DNA of 62,702 nucleotides from Peptostreptococcus stomatis DSM 17678. Its GTDB lineage: Bacteria > Bacillota > Clostridia > Peptostreptococcales > Peptostreptococcaceae. The stretch spans positions 1 to 62,702 of the forward strand of contig NZ_ADGQ01000032.1 in NCBI RefSeq assembly GCF_000147675.1, in the 5' to 3' direction. The notes under the pieces are model-generated. The model worked only from the letters and a program-made list of their open reading frames with translations, ran no database searches and had not been told where the DNA came from. The translations under genes were made by a program, and so were the position numbers. Below, piece after piece: positions 44,800 to 55,383 of the stretch (positions are counted from its first letter, which is position 1; every line of letters starts with the position of its first letter).

Positions 44800-47565
44800 C
44801 TATGGCTGATTTGGTGTTGTCCCCGGTTGCTGGCCGGGTGTTGTCCCTGGTTGCTGAGGACTAGGCTGAGGATTCTGTGGTGTCCTCGGAGTAGTCTGGC
44901 CACCTCCAGGAGCGGGTTGTCTAGTTGAAGGTGTCTTTTTCTTTGGTGTCTGTATTGCAGCATAGCTGTACCTATCAGGTGCTGTTCCATTTATAAAGGC
45001 TGCTAATACACCATAAGATGCACGACCTCCATCTATAGCATTTATAGTAGTCATATACACATTATCAGGTTTAGTAAAGGTCTTGTATTCAAGGTTCTGA
45101 TGAATCCTATTCATTATCTTTGCCCATAACCTTGATGATGTCATTGCGGCACCACCTTCGATACGACGCCTCTGCATAATCGTTCCGTCTTCGTTCTTGA
45201 CCCCGGCATCATCACCTATGTAAGTTGCCCCTACATAGTATGGTGTATAGCCGACAAACCAAGTATCAAGATAGTTGTTGGAAGAACCAGTCTTACCAGC
45301 TACCGGTATACCAGAACTTAGGGCTGCATTGTTACCAATACCTTCTTTGATAACGGCTGTTAGCATATCAGTTACAACATAGGCCACATCAGGGTCTACA
45401 ACCTTATGTGTCTTAGGCGTATTCTTGATTATTAATTCACCGTTATATGTAGTTATTGTAGTGAATACTTCTGGCTCGATGTAGACACCATTATTGGCTA
45501 GGGTACCAAAGGCTGCTGCCATTTGTAGAGGCGATATACCCTTAGTCAAACCACCCAATACCAATGAGTTGAAGTGACGGTCACTACGTTGCATACCGGC
45601 CTTTTTCTCTTCCTTGAAGTCAAGGATAGAAGTAATACCGAAGTTTCTCAAGTAGTCCATCATAACATCTATGGCATCATCATATGTTGGTCCTAGTAAT
45701 TCACCTGTCTTGTAGGCGATTGTATTAGATGATAGTGCCAAGGCATGTCTCAAACTCATAGAACCATAACCGTTAGTAGTTGTTTCCGGGTTGTCTGCCC
45801 TATTTTCCTTAAACCTATAGCCACCCCTTGTGTCTGACATTAGGGTAGACTGGGTAACCTTCTGAGTGTCTATAGCAGGTGTATAGACTGATAGAGGCTT
45901 GATAGTAGAACCTGGCTGGTAAGGTGTGATGGCCCTGTTAAGAGTCTTCCTTGCCTTGATGTTTCTACCACCTATTAGGCCCTTGATATTACCAGTCTTG
46001 TAGTCTATAACTACACTTGCTGACTGAGGTTCACTCAGACCATTAGCTGCTACAGTATCGTTAGGGAAGTTTGAATTAATAGCATATTCAGCCTCGATTG
46101 ACTTTTGTATCTTAGGATCTATAGTTGAATTAACTATCAAACCACCGTTGTAATACATGTTTCTAGCTTCTTCTTCAGTTTTACCCTGTTCCATTAGGGC
46201 GTCTATTACATCATATTCTATTAAACTCTCTACAGAGTTTGCTATTTTTTCGTTTGAATCAGGGAACTGGATATTAATTTTTTCGTTAATTGCAGCCACA
46301 TACTGCTTTTCAGTTATTACACCTAGTTCCTTCATCTTGCTAAGTACGACTTCCTGTCTAGTCTTAGCATCTGGGTTGTTTATAGCCTTTCTGACAAGTA
46401 GGTCACCACTCTTCAACTGCTTGTAGGTATCCTGGTCTACTAGGTCCCACTCATAAAGTTTTTCATACATAGATTTTTCAGTTGAATTTGCCCCTTCTAG
46501 TCCCTCTGTTGGAAGGAAGAATAAAAGTTTATGGTCTAGGTCTGACTTGGATTCATCCCCGGTTATTCTTGCTGATGAATATGGGGCATACTTAGATGGG
46601 TTCCTTGTTACACCGGCTAACATTGCTGCCTCTGCCAAAGTAAGGTCCTTTGAATGCTTGTTAAAGTATCCCATGGCACTGGCTTCAGCACCAGATAAGC
46701 TCTTACCAACGAAGTAGTTGTTTAGGTATGTTTCCAAAATCTTGTCCTTGTTGACTGACTTACTCATTTCAAGTGCATAGTAGATATCCTTAATTTTACG
46801 GCTCATAGTCTGGTCACTACTAGTTAGGAGTATCTTTGATACCTGCATAGGTATTGTACTACCACCCTGTTTTTTACCAACAAGAGTCTTAACAACAGAA
46901 CGTCCTAGCCCCCAATAGTCTACACCACTGTGAGAGTAGAAACGCTCATCCTCTATGGATATTATAGCCTTTCTAAGATAAGGCGACATGTCACTTAGAG
47001 GGATAGGTGTCTTCTTGTACTGGGAAGGTGCTGTAGACATAGTTTCACCATTAGAATACTTGATAGTAGTAGTCTGGTGGGTCAACTTGTCAAGCAAGGC
47101 TTCATTGACTGGCTTTACATCCTTTAGAGATGCGAATACAAAACCGAGTACAAGAGCTGATGCGATTATGAAGAAGGCTATTACACCACCTATAATCTTT
47201 TTCTTTCTTCTTGACCTCATCTTTCTCTTAAGTGTTTTTGAATTATTACTCTTAGAAATATTCTTTTTATTATTGTCATTTGCATTTGCAGAGTTTTTAT
47301 TGCTATTTCTGTTTCTAGTTCCTGACTTAGACCCTGGACTCACAGCCCTGGTTTTTGTCTGAGGATTACTAGAGGTAGAAGACCTTCTGGAATTTGATGA
47401 GCTGGTCTTACTTTTTCTTCTATCTGAGCTGCCATTCGACTTTGAACGTTCTGATGGTAACATTAAATCAGAATTATTCGAAGATGGCCTACGATTAGAA
47501 GACTTGCTAGATTGACCAGCAGGTTTCCTTCTTATCTTGTTATCTTCAGGATTTTCTTTTTTCAT
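44800..47565 (-). CDS. class A penicillin-binding protein (PBP1A-type)
   Basis: A 921-residue bifunctional cell-wall synthase. About 130 cytoplasmic residues, very rich in Ser, Asn, Lys and Arg, precede a single membrane helix (IIGGVIAFFIIASALVLGFVF). The glycosyltransferase GT51 domain has EDERFYSHSGVD and GGSTIPMQVSKIL; the transpeptidase has the active-site serine in PGSTIKP, the SSN motif and KTGSSNN. The C-terminal ~45 residues are Pro/Gln/Gly/Thr repeats (TPQNPQPSPQQPGTTPGQQ). Both low-complexity ends are unusually long. It is monocistronic, with its own promoter and AAGGAGG. Confidence 0.94.
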   Translation of the reverse strand: MKKENPEDNKIRRKPAGQSSKSSNRRPSSNNSDLMLPSERSKSNGSSDRRKSKTSSSNSRRSSTSSNPQTKTRAVSPGSKSGTRNRNSNKNSANANDNNKKNISKSNNSKTLKRKMRSRRKKKIIGGVIAFFIIASALVLGFVFASLKDVKPVNEALLDKLTHQTTTIKYSNGETMSTAPSQYKKTPIPLSDMSPYLRKAIISIEDERFYSHSGVDYWGLGRSVVKTLVGKKQGGSTIPMQVSKILLTSSDQTMSRKIKDIYYALEMSKSVNKDKILETYLNNYFVGKSLSGAEASAMGYFNKHSKDLTLAEAAMLAGVTRNPSKYAPYSSARITGDESKSDLDHKLLFFLPTEGLEGANSTEKSMYEKLYEWDLVDQDTYKQLKSGDLLVRKAINNPDAKTRQEVVLSKMKELGVITEKQYVAAINEKINIQFPDSNEKIANSVESLIEYDVIDALMEQGKTEEEARNMYYNGGLIVNSTIDPKIQKSIEAEYAINSNFPNDTVAANGLSEPQSASVVIDYKTGNIKGLIGGRNIKARKTLNRAITPYQPGSTIKPLSVYTPAIDTQKVTQSTLMSDTRGGYRFKENRADNPETTTNGYGSMSLRHALALSSNTIAYKTGELLGPTYDDAIDVMMDYLRNFGITSILDFKEEKKAGMQRSDRHFNSLVLGGLTKGISPLQMAAAFGTLANNGVYIEPEVFTTITTYNGELIIKNTPKTHKVVDPDVAYVVTDMLTAVIKEGIGNNAALSSGIPVAGKTGSSNNYLDTWFVGYTPYYVGATYIGDDAGVKNEDGTIMQRRRIEGGAAMTSSRLWAKIMNRIHQNLEYKTFTKPDNVYMTTINAIDGGRASYGVLAAFINGTAPDRYSYAAIQTPKKKTPSTRQPAPGGGQTTPRTPQNPQPSPQQPGTTPGQQPGTTPNQP

Positions 47566-47593
47566 GTATAATTAACCTCCTTACTATCTAATA

Positions 47594-47622
47594 ATTATAC
47601 TGTAAATATGTGCATTTTACAA
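47594..47622 (-). promoter_or_regulatory. promoter of the PBP gene
   Basis: On the minus strand TTGTAA (47617-47622), 17-base spacer, TATAAT (47594-47599), about 30 bases before the start codon. The ABC-F gene on the other side has TATAAT at 47678-47683 without a clear -35. Confidence 0.75.
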
Positions 47623-47750
47623 CATTTTTGCTTGAATAAATCACGAATTAATAATATTATATAGTAGTGAATCATGATATAATAGCTAATAATAAAACAA
47701 TATTACAGTGATAAAATTTACAATAAAATTATAAAGATTAGGAGGATTAG

Positions 47751-49301
47751 ATGTTAGTTGTAGAAAATGTTAGTCATGGCTTTGGGGCCAGGACTATTTT
47801 AGAAGATGTATCTTTTAGGATTAGAAAGGGAGAACATATAGCCCTGGTAGGTCCAAATGGAGAAGGAAAGTCTAGTTTTTTAAATATAATTACAATGAGA
47901 CAAATGCCAGATGCAGGGGATATAAAGTGGTCAAACAGGGTTACAGTTGGATACCTTGACCAGCATACTGTCCTGGAAAAGGGCAAGACAATCAGGGAAA
48001 TCCTAAGGGATGCCTTCAAGCATATGTTTGACCTGGAAAAGGAAATGCTAGAAATATATGACAAGATGGGTGAGGCCAGTGATGAGGAAATGAGTAAGTA
48101 TCTTGAAGATACTGCTGAAATACAGACCATGTTGGAGCATAGTGGTTTTTATACCATAGATGCCAAGATACAGGAAGTTGCCAACGGTTTGGGCTTGGGT
48201 GACTTAGGCCTGGACAAGGATGTTACAGACCTGTCTGGAGGCCAGAGGACAAAGGTCCTATTGACAAAACTACTTCTGGAAAATCCAACTATATTAGTTT
48301 TGGATGAGCCTACCAACTTCCTGGATGAAGAACACATTACCTGGTTGACTAGGTACCTAGAGGAATATGAAAATGCATTTGTACTGGTATCTCATGATAT
48401 CGACTTTATCAACAATACATGTAATGTTATCTACCACCTGGAAAATGGGGAATTAAATAGGTATAAGGGTAATTATGATGAATTTGAAAGGCTAAATGAA
48501 ATTAAGAAACGTCAGGAAGAACAGGCCTACGAAAAGCAGGTTGAAGAGAGGAAGAAACTGGAGGACTTTATAGCCAGGAACAAGGCCAGGGTTGCTACCA
48601 GGGGCATGGCGAATTCCAGACAAAAGCAACTAGACAAGATGGAGATTCTTGAAAGACCAAAGGAAAAAATTAAGCCTACCTTTGCCTTTAGGAATGCTCG
48701 TACTTCAGGCAAGTTGATATTTGAGACTAGCGACCTGGTCTTGGGTTATGATGAGCCACTAACTAAGCCACTAAATTTTAGGTTGGAGAGGGGCAAGAAG
48801 ATAGCCCTAAAGGGAATGAATGGTATAGGTAAGTCTACCCTACTAAAGACCCTATTAGGTATAGTAAAGCCGTTTGGGGGAGACTTGAGATTGGGTGACT
48901 ACTTGGAAGTTGGATATTTCGAGCAGGAATCTTCACATGAAAATACAAATACGGCCATGGATGAAATATGGAATGAATATCCGGGTATGGACAATATAGA
49001 AGTTAGGCGTGCCTTGGCCAAGTGTGGTTTGACAAATGACCATATTACCAGCCAGATGAGGGTCTTATCGGGAGGAGAGGCAGCCAAGGTAAGGTTGTGT
49101 AAGATTATGTTAAAAGATATTAATTTCCTGGTTTTGGACGAGCCTACCAACCACCTGGATGTAGATGCCAAGGATGAATTGAAAAAGGCTATAAAGGAGT
49201 TTAAGGGGACTGTTTTACTGGTAAGCCATGAGCCTGAATTCTATAATGATGTAGTAGATGAAGTCTGGAATATCGAAGACTTTACTACCAAGTTGGTATA
49301 A
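47751..49301 (+). CDS. ABC-F family ATPase, YkpA/YbiT-like
   Basis: A 516-residue protein with two ABC domains and no membrane segments. Domain 1: GPNGEGKSS, LSGGQRTKV, LDEPTNFLD. Domain 2: GMNGIGKST, LSGGEAAKV, LDEPTNHLD. The linker (about 240-320) is charged and helical (QEEQAYEKQVEERKKLEDFIARNKAR). This is the second ABC-F protein in the window; it lacks the long C-terminal coiled coil of the first. A ribosome-associated housekeeping role is likely. TAGGAGG precedes the ATG. Confidence 0.9.
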   Translation: MLVVENVSHGFGARTILEDVSFRIRKGEHIALVGPNGEGKSSFLNIITMRQMPDAGDIKWSNRVTVGYLDQHTVLEKGKTIREILRDAFKHMFDLEKEMLEIYDKMGEASDEEMSKYLEDTAEIQTMLEHSGFYTIDAKIQEVANGLGLGDLGLDKDVTDLSGGQRTKVLLTKLLLENPTILVLDEPTNFLDEEHITWLTRYLEEYENAFVLVSHDIDFINNTCNVIYHLENGELNRYKGNYDEFERLNEIKKRQEEQAYEKQVEERKKLEDFIARNKARVATRGMANSRQKQLDKMEILERPKEKIKPTFAFRNARTSGKLIFETSDLVLGYDEPLTKPLNFRLERGKKIALKGMNGIGKSTLLKTLLGIVKPFGGDLRLGDYLEVGYFEQESSHENTNTAMDEIWNEYPGMDNIEVRRALAKCGLTNDHITSQMRVLSGGEAAKVRLCKIMLKDINFLVLDEPTNHLDVDAKDELKKAIKEFKGTVLLVSHEPEFYNDVVDEVWNIEDFTTKLV

Positions 49302-49419
49302 TTTGAAGACTAGTTCAAATATTGGGGGCAGTGATTATATTGGTTGGAGTTTATACGGCCAATGTTAGGTTTAAACAAACTCATATAAGAATTGCATACA
49401 TATAAATTTATAAAAATAA

Positions 49420-49450
49420 GGCTGGTGCGTAGATAATACACACCAGCCCC
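49420..49450 (-). terminator. terminator of the hydrogenase gene
   Basis: GGCTGGTG/CACCAGCC stem; on the minus strand it is followed by TTATTTTTAT. It also lies downstream of the ABC-F gene and may serve both. Confidence 0.75.
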
Positions 49451-49479
49451 TATTATTTATGATAATTTTCGTTCAATTA

Positions 49480-49521
49480 TTATTTATTCAACTTCTAGTA
49501 TTATTTATTCAACTTCTAGTT
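49480..49521 (-). repeat. 21-bp tandem duplication at the hydrogenase stop codon
   Basis: Two exact 21-base units follow one another (49480-49500 and 49501-49521). On the minus strand each encodes LEVE followed by a stop, so the second copy repeats the protein end just beyond the real stop. Confidence 0.85.
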
Positions 49522-51055
49522 CCCATTCGTCAAACCAAGATTCGTCCAACTTAGATAGCATTTCAGCATACTTACTTTCGTTGGCAACCTGCTTTTCGGC
49601 CTTCTTCTTGTAGTTATTTACTGTAGCAGTACTCTTGTTGACCGGCTGGATAGTACCTGTACCGGCAACACAACCACCAGGGCAAGCCATACCTTCTAGC
49701 AGGTAGCCATTTCTCTTACCAGCCTTAGCTAGCATTAGCATATTTCTACATTCCTTTAGACCATCAGCCTGGTCGATAGGTATTTCTCTGTTTGGATCAA
49801 TCTTCTTGACTACATCCACAACAGCGTTGGCAACACCACCAGATACTGCAAAACCTCTACCGGCTCCAGTACCAAAGCTCATATTATCTGCTGGCTCCAT
49901 TTCTTCAAGGACTATATTCTTGGCTTCAAACATACCCATTACTTCTTCAAATGTAAGTACATAGTCAACATGACTCTTTACTGTTTTTCTAGTTGCCTCT
50001 AATTTCTTAGAAACACATGGTCCTATAAATACAACCTTAGAATCCTTGTATCTCTGCTTGATGAAACGTGCAGTAAATACCATTGGTGTCATGGCCATTG
50101 ATATATTGTCAGCAAACTCTGGGAAGAGTTTCTTGGCCATAACAGACCATGATGGACAACATGATGTAGCCATAAAGTCTAGTTTTTCAGGTACATTCTT
50201 CATGTAGTCTTCTGCTTCTTCTATAGTACAAAGGTCAGCACCTATGGCAACTTCAACAACATCGAAGAAACCTAATTCTAGTAGGGCAGCTTTTAACTTT
50301 TCTGGTGTAACCTTAGGTCCAAACTGGCCAGCAAAGGCAGGTGCTATTTCAGCTATAACCCTAGAACCTGACTTAATTTCGTTTATTAACTGGAAGATCT
50401 GAGACTTATCAGCTATGGCACCAAATGGACAGGATGAAATACATACACCACAAGATACACACTTGTCGTAGTCTATTGATGCACGACCATACTTGTCTGA
50501 TTCAATGGCATCCATACCACAAGCCCTGGCACAAGGTCTTTCCAACTTAGCTATTGCATCATATGGACAGACAGCCTTACACCTACCACACTTGATACAT
50601 AGGTCCTGATCAATGAAAGACTTGCCGTTTACCATTGATACAGCCTTTTTTGGACATACTTCAACGCAAGGTCTTGCTAAACATCCCCTGCAGATATCAG
50701 TAGTTTTATATACATTGTCTGGACATGAATTACACGCAAACTTGATTATGTTGACAAATGGTGGCTTGTAGATAGTATTTGTAAGAGACTTCTCATCTAT
50801 ACCGGCTGGTATAGGAGCATGCTCAGAAATACGTCTAAGTGGAAGACCCATCGCCAAACGAATTCTTTCACCTACGATAGCCCTTTCTAAAAAAATACTT
50901 TCTCTATGTGAAGCGATTTCACCGGGTACTATCTTGTACGGAATTTCTTCTAATGTGTTGTAATTTGGACTATCCTCATAGGCAAATCTTGCCACTTCTG
51001 TGAAGACGTCACGACGAACTTTTGCAATAGCAGTAAAGATACCTTTTAAGCTCAT
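49505..51055 (-). CDS. monomeric [FeFe] hydrogenase, group B-like
   Basis: A 516-residue iron hydrogenase. N-terminal part has ferredoxin-type cysteines: C122-C125-C130-C134, C153-C156-C159-C163, and C199-C202-C205-C209 with extra C175/C179. The H-cluster region has TSCCPSW (about 298-303), GPCVSKKLE (about 346-353) and GMACPGGCVAG (about 455-464). The short TSCCP form, with one cysteine fewer than the TSCCCP of well-studied group A enzymes, points to group B. It would evolve or use H2 with ferredoxin; the direction in vivo is not known. It is monocistronic with GGAGG before the ATG. Confidence 0.88.
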   Translation of the reverse strand: MSLKGIFTAIAKVRRDVFTEVARFAYEDSPNYNTLEEIPYKIVPGEIASHRESIFLERAIVGERIRLAMGLPLRRISEHAPIPAGIDEKSLTNTIYKPPFVNIIKFACNSCPDNVYKTTDICRGCLARPCVEVCPKKAVSMVNGKSFIDQDLCIKCGRCKAVCPYDAIAKLERPCARACGMDAIESDKYGRASIDYDKCVSCGVCISSCPFGAIADKSQIFQLINEIKSGSRVIAEIAPAFAGQFGPKVTPEKLKAALLELGFFDVVEVAIGADLCTIEEAEDYMKNVPEKLDFMATSCCPSWSVMAKKLFPEFADNISMAMTPMVFTARFIKQRYKDSKVVFIGPCVSKKLEATRKTVKSHVDYVLTFEEVMGMFEAKNIVLEEMEPADNMSFGTGAGRGFAVSGGVANAVVDVVKKIDPNREIPIDQADGLKECRNMLMLAKAGKRNGYLLEGMACPGGCVAGTGTIQPVNKSTATVNNYKKKAEKQVANESKYAEMLSKLDESWFDEWELEVE

Positions 51056-51480
51056 TGTATACCTCCATATAAAAATAAACTAATAATAAATTCTCTAAAA
51101 TTCTTGTATTCGTATAAAGTATAACACAGAAATACCTCTAAATAAACAAGAATATTAATATATTTAAACAAATTATAAAAAATAACTAATTTTTCAACAT
51201 ATTATATAAGAATAAAAGCATAAAAAAGTTAATTATTAGAGAAAAATATCCATAAAACAAATGTTAAAGTTTCTTTAAATTAGTAAATCCAGCAAAAAAA
51301 TTGCGAAAAAAAATTAGAAAAAAAGTATTCATTACAGATTTAAATTTTTAAATTAAAATTAGAAAAGACCCCTAAATACTAGGCTTTTATGGTGGTAAAA
51401 ATAAGAATTGTCTAAATATTCGAAGAAAAAAATCAAATATCACTTAAGACGAATTATTTACAAAAAGCCCCTAAATTTTC
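51056..51480. other. AT-rich intergenic region between divergent hydrogenase and valS
   Basis: About 420 bases of A/T runs. ATGTTAAAGTTTCTTTAAAT at about 51260 looks like a Rex-type dyad but with the wrong spacing. A minus-strand -10-like TATACT lies near 51120. No gene seen. Confidence 0.45.
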
Positions 51481-51509
51481 TTGAAAAATGGTCTAATATG
51501 CTATATAAT
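51481..51509 (+). promoter_or_regulatory. valS promoter
   Basis: TTGAAA at 51481-51486, 17-base spacer, TATAAT at 51504-51509, just before the T-box leader. Confidence 0.82.
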
Positions 51510-51540
51510 CTACTTATTATATAGGAATTATATATTATGC

Positions 51541-51780
51541 CTTGAAGAAGAGGAGTAAACAGGCCTATTTTACAGAGAGAAAATCATTGGTGGAAGGTTT
51601 TTAAAGATGGTGTGTTGAAGGTAGCTTCTGAGCATATTGCATGAAGTCTAGTTATCTAATAGATAATTATATGTTAGTGTAGTACGGTTGACCCCGTTAT
51701 AGGTTTTGAGTGCCGGCTATTAGCCGGAATTAAGGTGGTAACGCGAGCTTTCGTCCTTTTGTGGATGGAAGCTTTTTTTG
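51541..51780 (+). promoter_or_regulatory. T-box leader of valS
   Basis: Stem I elements include AGAGAGAAAATCATTGGTGG; a GTA at 51621-51623, just before CTTCTGAGC, may be the valine specifier. The T-box sequence AAGGTGGTAACGCGAGC (51733-51749) pairs with the uncharged tRNA end. The terminator arm AGCTTTCGTCC...GGATGGAAGCT with T-run lies at 51748-51780. Uncharged tRNA-Val should prevent termination and allow valS expression. Confidence 0.92.
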
Positions 51781-51808
51781 TAAGAAAATAAATTAAGGAG
51801 GTTTAAGA

Positions 51809-54460
51809 ATGGATAAGAATTTAGCTAAAAATTACAATCCCAAGGATTTTGAAGACAGAATATACAAAGAGTGGCAGGACAAGGGTCTTTTTAAGTCAAA
51901 GATTGACAAGACTAAAAAGTCCTTCTCTATAGTAATGCCACCACCAAATATCACTGGTCAGCTACATATGGGGCATGCCCTTGACGATACCCTACAGGAT
52001 ATCCTGACTAGGTGGAAGAGGATGGATGGTTATGAGGCCCTATGGATACCGGGTACTGACCATGCCTCTATAGCTACTGAGGTAAAGGTAGTAGACAAGA
52101 TCAAAAAGGAAACTGGCAAGTCTAAGTATGAGATAGGTAGGGAAGAATTCCTTGAACATGCCTGGGCCTGGAAGGAAGAATTTGGTGGTAAGATAGTAAA
52201 CCAGGTAAAAAAACTAGGGGCATCATGTGACTGGGACCTAGAAAGATTTACAATGGATGAAGGCTGCAACAAGGCCGTTACTAAGTTTTTTGTAAAGTTA
52301 TACGAGGAAGGTCATATTTACAGGGGTAACAGGATTATAAACTGGTGTCCAGACTGTAAGACAACCCTATCCGATGCAGAGGTAGAACATGAGGACCAGG
52401 AGGGTAACTTCTGGCACATCAAGTACCCTATCAAGGATAGTGAAGAGTATTTGGAAATAGCCACTACAAGACCTGAGACCCTATTAGGAGACTCTGGTGT
52501 GGCAGTACACCCTGAAGACGAAAGGTACAGCCACCTGGTTGGTAAGTTCGCCATATTACCATTGGTTGGCAGGGAATTGCCTATAGTTGCCGATGAATAT
52601 GTAGACAAGGAATTTGGTACAGGTGCTGTAAAGATGACACCAGCCCATGACCCTAATGACTTCGAGGTTGGTCAGAGACACCAGCTTGAAGAGATAAATG
52701 TAATGAATGACGATGCTACAATGAATGACCTGGCAGGTAAGTATGCGGGTATGGACAGGTATGAATGTAGGAAGGTCTTGCTTGCTGACCTGGAAGAAGC
52801 TGGCTACCTGATCAAGGTAGAAAAACATGACCATGCAGTAGGTACTTGCTACAGGTGTCATACAACTGTAGAGCCAAGACTATCATTACAGTGGTTTGTA
52901 AAGATGGATGAATTGGCCAAGCCAGCTATAGATATATTAAAGAAGGGTGAATTAAAGTTTGTTCCAGACAAGTTTGACAAGACCTACCTACAGTGGCTAG
53001 AAAACATCAGGGACTGGTGCGTATCCAGGCAGTTGTGGTGGGGTCACCAGATACCAGCCTACTATTGCCAGGATTGTGGTCATATAATGGTTTCCGAAGA
53101 AACGCCACATGAATGCCCTAAGTGTAAGTCAAGCAATATAAAGCAGGATGAAGATGTCCTAGATACATGGTTCTCATCAGGTTTATGGCCTTTTGAAACT
53201 ATGGGATGGCCAGACCAGACTGACATGTTGGACTACTACTATCCAACTAGCGTATTGGTTACAGGCTATGACATAATCTTCTTCTGGGTAGTTAGGATGG
53301 CATTTTCAGCCATGTTCTGTATGAATGAAAAGCCATTTGAACATGTCTTGATACATGGACTAGTTAGGGATTCAGAGGGTAGGAAGATGTCCAAGTCCCT
53401 AGGTAATGGTATAGACCCACTTGAAATAATAGACCAGTATGGTGCAGATGCCTTGAGGTTTACCCTTACAACAGGTAACTCACCAGGTAACGATATGAGA
53501 TTCTATATGGAAAGGGTTGAATTTGCCCGTAACTTCAACAATAAGCTATGGAATGCATCCAGGTTTGTATTTATGAACCTAGAAGATGAGAGCCTACTGG
53601 ACAACCTAACTCGTGAGTCAGTTGAAGCCAACTTAACGCTAGCTGACAAGTGGATTATTTCCAGGGCCAACAGGCTAGTAAAAGAAGTTAACTACAATAT
53701 GGACCAGTTTGACCTGGGTATAGCCCTACAGAAGGCCTATGACTTTACATGGTCAGAATACTGTGACTGGTATATAGAAATCGTCAAGCCAAGACTATAT
53801 GGTGATGATAGAGAGGCTAAGAGGGCAGCCCTATACACATTGACATATGTACTAGAAAAGATATTGAAGCTATTACATCCATTTATTCCATTTATAACAG
53901 AGGAAATATATTCATACCTACCAACAGTAGAAGGATATATTATCACTGCTGAATATCCTCATTACAAGGAAGCTGATGATATGCTAGCTGAAGAGGAAAA
54001 GATGAACCTAATCATGGATGGTATCAGAAATGTTAGAAATGTAAGGGCAGAGATGAATGTACCACCTTCAAAGAAGGCCAAGATAATTATTGTACCTACA
54101 GATGACAAGAGACCGGCCATGGAAGATGGCAAGGAATACTTCAAGTCTTTGGCATCAGCATCAGAAGTTGAAATCCAGGACAACAAGGATGGTATACCAG
54201 AGGATGCAGTATCCGTAGTAATAGACGGGGTAGAGCTATTTATACCGCTAGATGAATTGGTAGACTTTGAAAAGGAAAAAGAGAGACTGAATAAGGAAAG
54301 AGACAAGGCCCTAGCTGAAATAAAGAGGGTAGAAGGCAAGCTGAATAACCCTGGCTTTGTAAATAAGGCACCAGCAAAATTGGTTGAAGAAGAAAAGGCT
54401 AAGAAGGAAAAGTTTGAAGAAATCCTTAAAACTATTGAAGAAAGATTGGCCAAGTTCTAA
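51809..54460 (+). CDS. valS: valyl-tRNA synthetase
   Basis: An 883-residue class I synthetase that charges tRNA-Val. HIGH-type motif in [17 protein letters not shown], editing domain around 220-400 ([19 protein letters not shown]), KMSKS in [14 protein letters not shown], anticodon-binding domain, and a C-terminal coiled coil ([21 protein letters not shown]...). Normal length. TAAGGAGG precedes the ATG. Regulated by the T-box upstream. Confidence 0.97.
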   Translation: MDKNLAKNYNPKDFEDRIYKEWQDKGLFKSKIDKTKKSFSIVMPPPNITGQLHMGHALDDTLQDILTRWKRMDGYEALWIPGTDHASIATEVKVVDKIKKETGKSKYEIGREEFLEHAWAWKEEFGGKIVNQVKKLGASCDWDLERFTMDEGCNKAVTKFFVKLYEEGHIYRGNRIINWCPDCKTTLSDAEVEHEDQEGNFWHIKYPIKDSEEYLEIATTRPETLLGDSGVAVHPEDERYSHLVGKFAILPLVGRELPIVADEYVDKEFGTGAVKMTPAHDPNDFEVGQRHQLEEINVMNDDATMNDLAGKYAGMDRYECRKVLLADLEEAGYLIKVEKHDHAVGTCYRCHTTVEPRLSLQWFVKMDELAKPAIDILKKGELKFVPDKFDKTYLQWLENIRDWCVSRQLWWGHQIPAYYCQDCGHIMVSEETPHECPKCKSSNIKQDEDVLDTWFSSGLWPFETMGWPDQTDMLDYYYPTSVLVTGYDIIFFWVVRMAFSAMFCMNEKPFEHVLIHGLVRDSEGRKMSKSLGNGIDPLEIIDQYGADALRFTLTTGNSPGNDMRFYMERVEFARNFNNKLWNASRFVFMNLEDESLLDNLTRESVEANLTLADKWIISRANRLVKEVNYNMDQFDLGIALQKAYDFTWSEYCDWYIEIVKPRLYGDDREAKRAALYTLTYVLEKILKLLHPFIPFITEEIYSYLPTVEGYIITAEYPHYKEADDMLAEEEKMNLIMDGIRNVRNVRAEMNVPPSKKAKIIIVPTDDKRPAMEDGKEYFKSLASASEVEIQDNKDGIPEDAVSVVIDGVELFIPLDELVDFEKEKERLNKERDKALAEIKRVEGKLNNPGFVNKAPAKLVEEEKAKKEKFEEILKTIEERLAKF

Positions 54461-54518
54461 TAAGCTGATATTCCAAGTCCTAATAGGATGATTTATAGAA
54501 AATATAATAGTATACAAA

Positions 54519-54558
54519 AAGATGCACTTAGGAAAAGGCCATAAGTGCATCTTTTTTA
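54519..54558 (+). terminator. terminator after valS
   Basis: AAGATGCACTTA/TAAGTGCATCTT stem and T-run. Confidence 0.9.
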
Positions 54559-54625
54559 CTAGAGAGATATTTAAGGAAAAATCCCTAGTCATATTATATG
54601 TGAATTATATTAAATTGAGGCCAAA

Positions 54626-55303
54626 TTAACCCAACATGATTTTTTCAAGCTTTAGAGGTTCGATGTATTCATCTCCCTTATAAGCCCTCATGTTTCCACC
54701 TGATATTTCATCTATTAGTGCAACCTTGCCGTCTACCATACCGAATTCGAACTTGATATCGTATAATTCTAGGTCCTTCTTAGCTAGCTCAGCCTTTACA
54801 ACCTCACCTATTTCTAGGGCAAGCTTTGCTAGTTCTTCATATTCAGCTTCTGTCATGATATTTAATATGGCAAGAGCATCCTTAGTGATTAGTGGATCGT
54901 TTCTATCGTCATCCTTTAAAGTTACTTCAACGTATGGAGGGATTACAGTTCCAGATTCTATATATTCACCATATCTTCTGATGAATGATCCTACTGCCCT
55001 GTAACGAACAATTACTTCTACACCCTTACCAAATACCTTGGCCTTTCTAACTACAGCTTCGTTCTTGTCAACATCAGCAGATACGAAGTGAGTATTTAGT
55101 CCCATAGCATTTAGCTTTTCATAGAAGAACTTAGTCATAGCAACAGCTGAACGACCAGCCCCTTCTATCTGTAGGCCTACTTGGTTTTCGCCTGGATCAA
55201 AAACACCGTCTTTACCAGTTACATCGTCTTTAAACTTTAACAAGACGTTCTTATCGTCAATTTCAAATACATCCTTTGTCTTACCAGTATAAATCTTATT
55301 CAT
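54626..55303 (-). CDS. purC: SAICAR synthase
   Basis: A 225-residue phosphoribosylaminoimidazole-succinocarboxamide synthase, slightly short for PurC (usually about 235). It joins CAIR with aspartate using ATP in purine synthesis. Marks are IYTGKTKDVFEIDD, LKFKDDVTGKDG, EVIVRYRAVGSFIRRYG, KFEFGMVDGKVALIDEISG. It stands alone: no other pur gene is in the window. It has its own promoter and TAGGAGG before the ATG. Confidence 0.94.
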   Translation of the reverse strand: MNKIYTGKTKDVFEIDDKNVLLKFKDDVTGKDGVFDPGENQVGLQIEGAGRSAVAMTKFFYEKLNAMGLNTHFVSADVDKNEAVVRKAKVFGKGVEVIVRYRAVGSFIRRYGEYIESGTVIPPYVEVTLKDDDRNDPLITKDALAILNIMTEAEYEELAKLALEIGEVVKAELAKKDLELYDIKFEFGMVDGKVALIDEISGGNMRAYKGDEYIEPLKLEKIMLG

Positions 55304-55383
55304 TTTAAACCTCCTATGAATAGAACCATAAAAATAATATAGTAAATGTACAATATACGCACATTATTATAAGTTTTGTAAAA

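Noticed and set aside
51255-51285. Rex-like dyad ATGTTAA...TTTAAAT between hydrogenase and valS
   Set aside because: Spacing and right half do not fit the consensus in a very AT-rich region.
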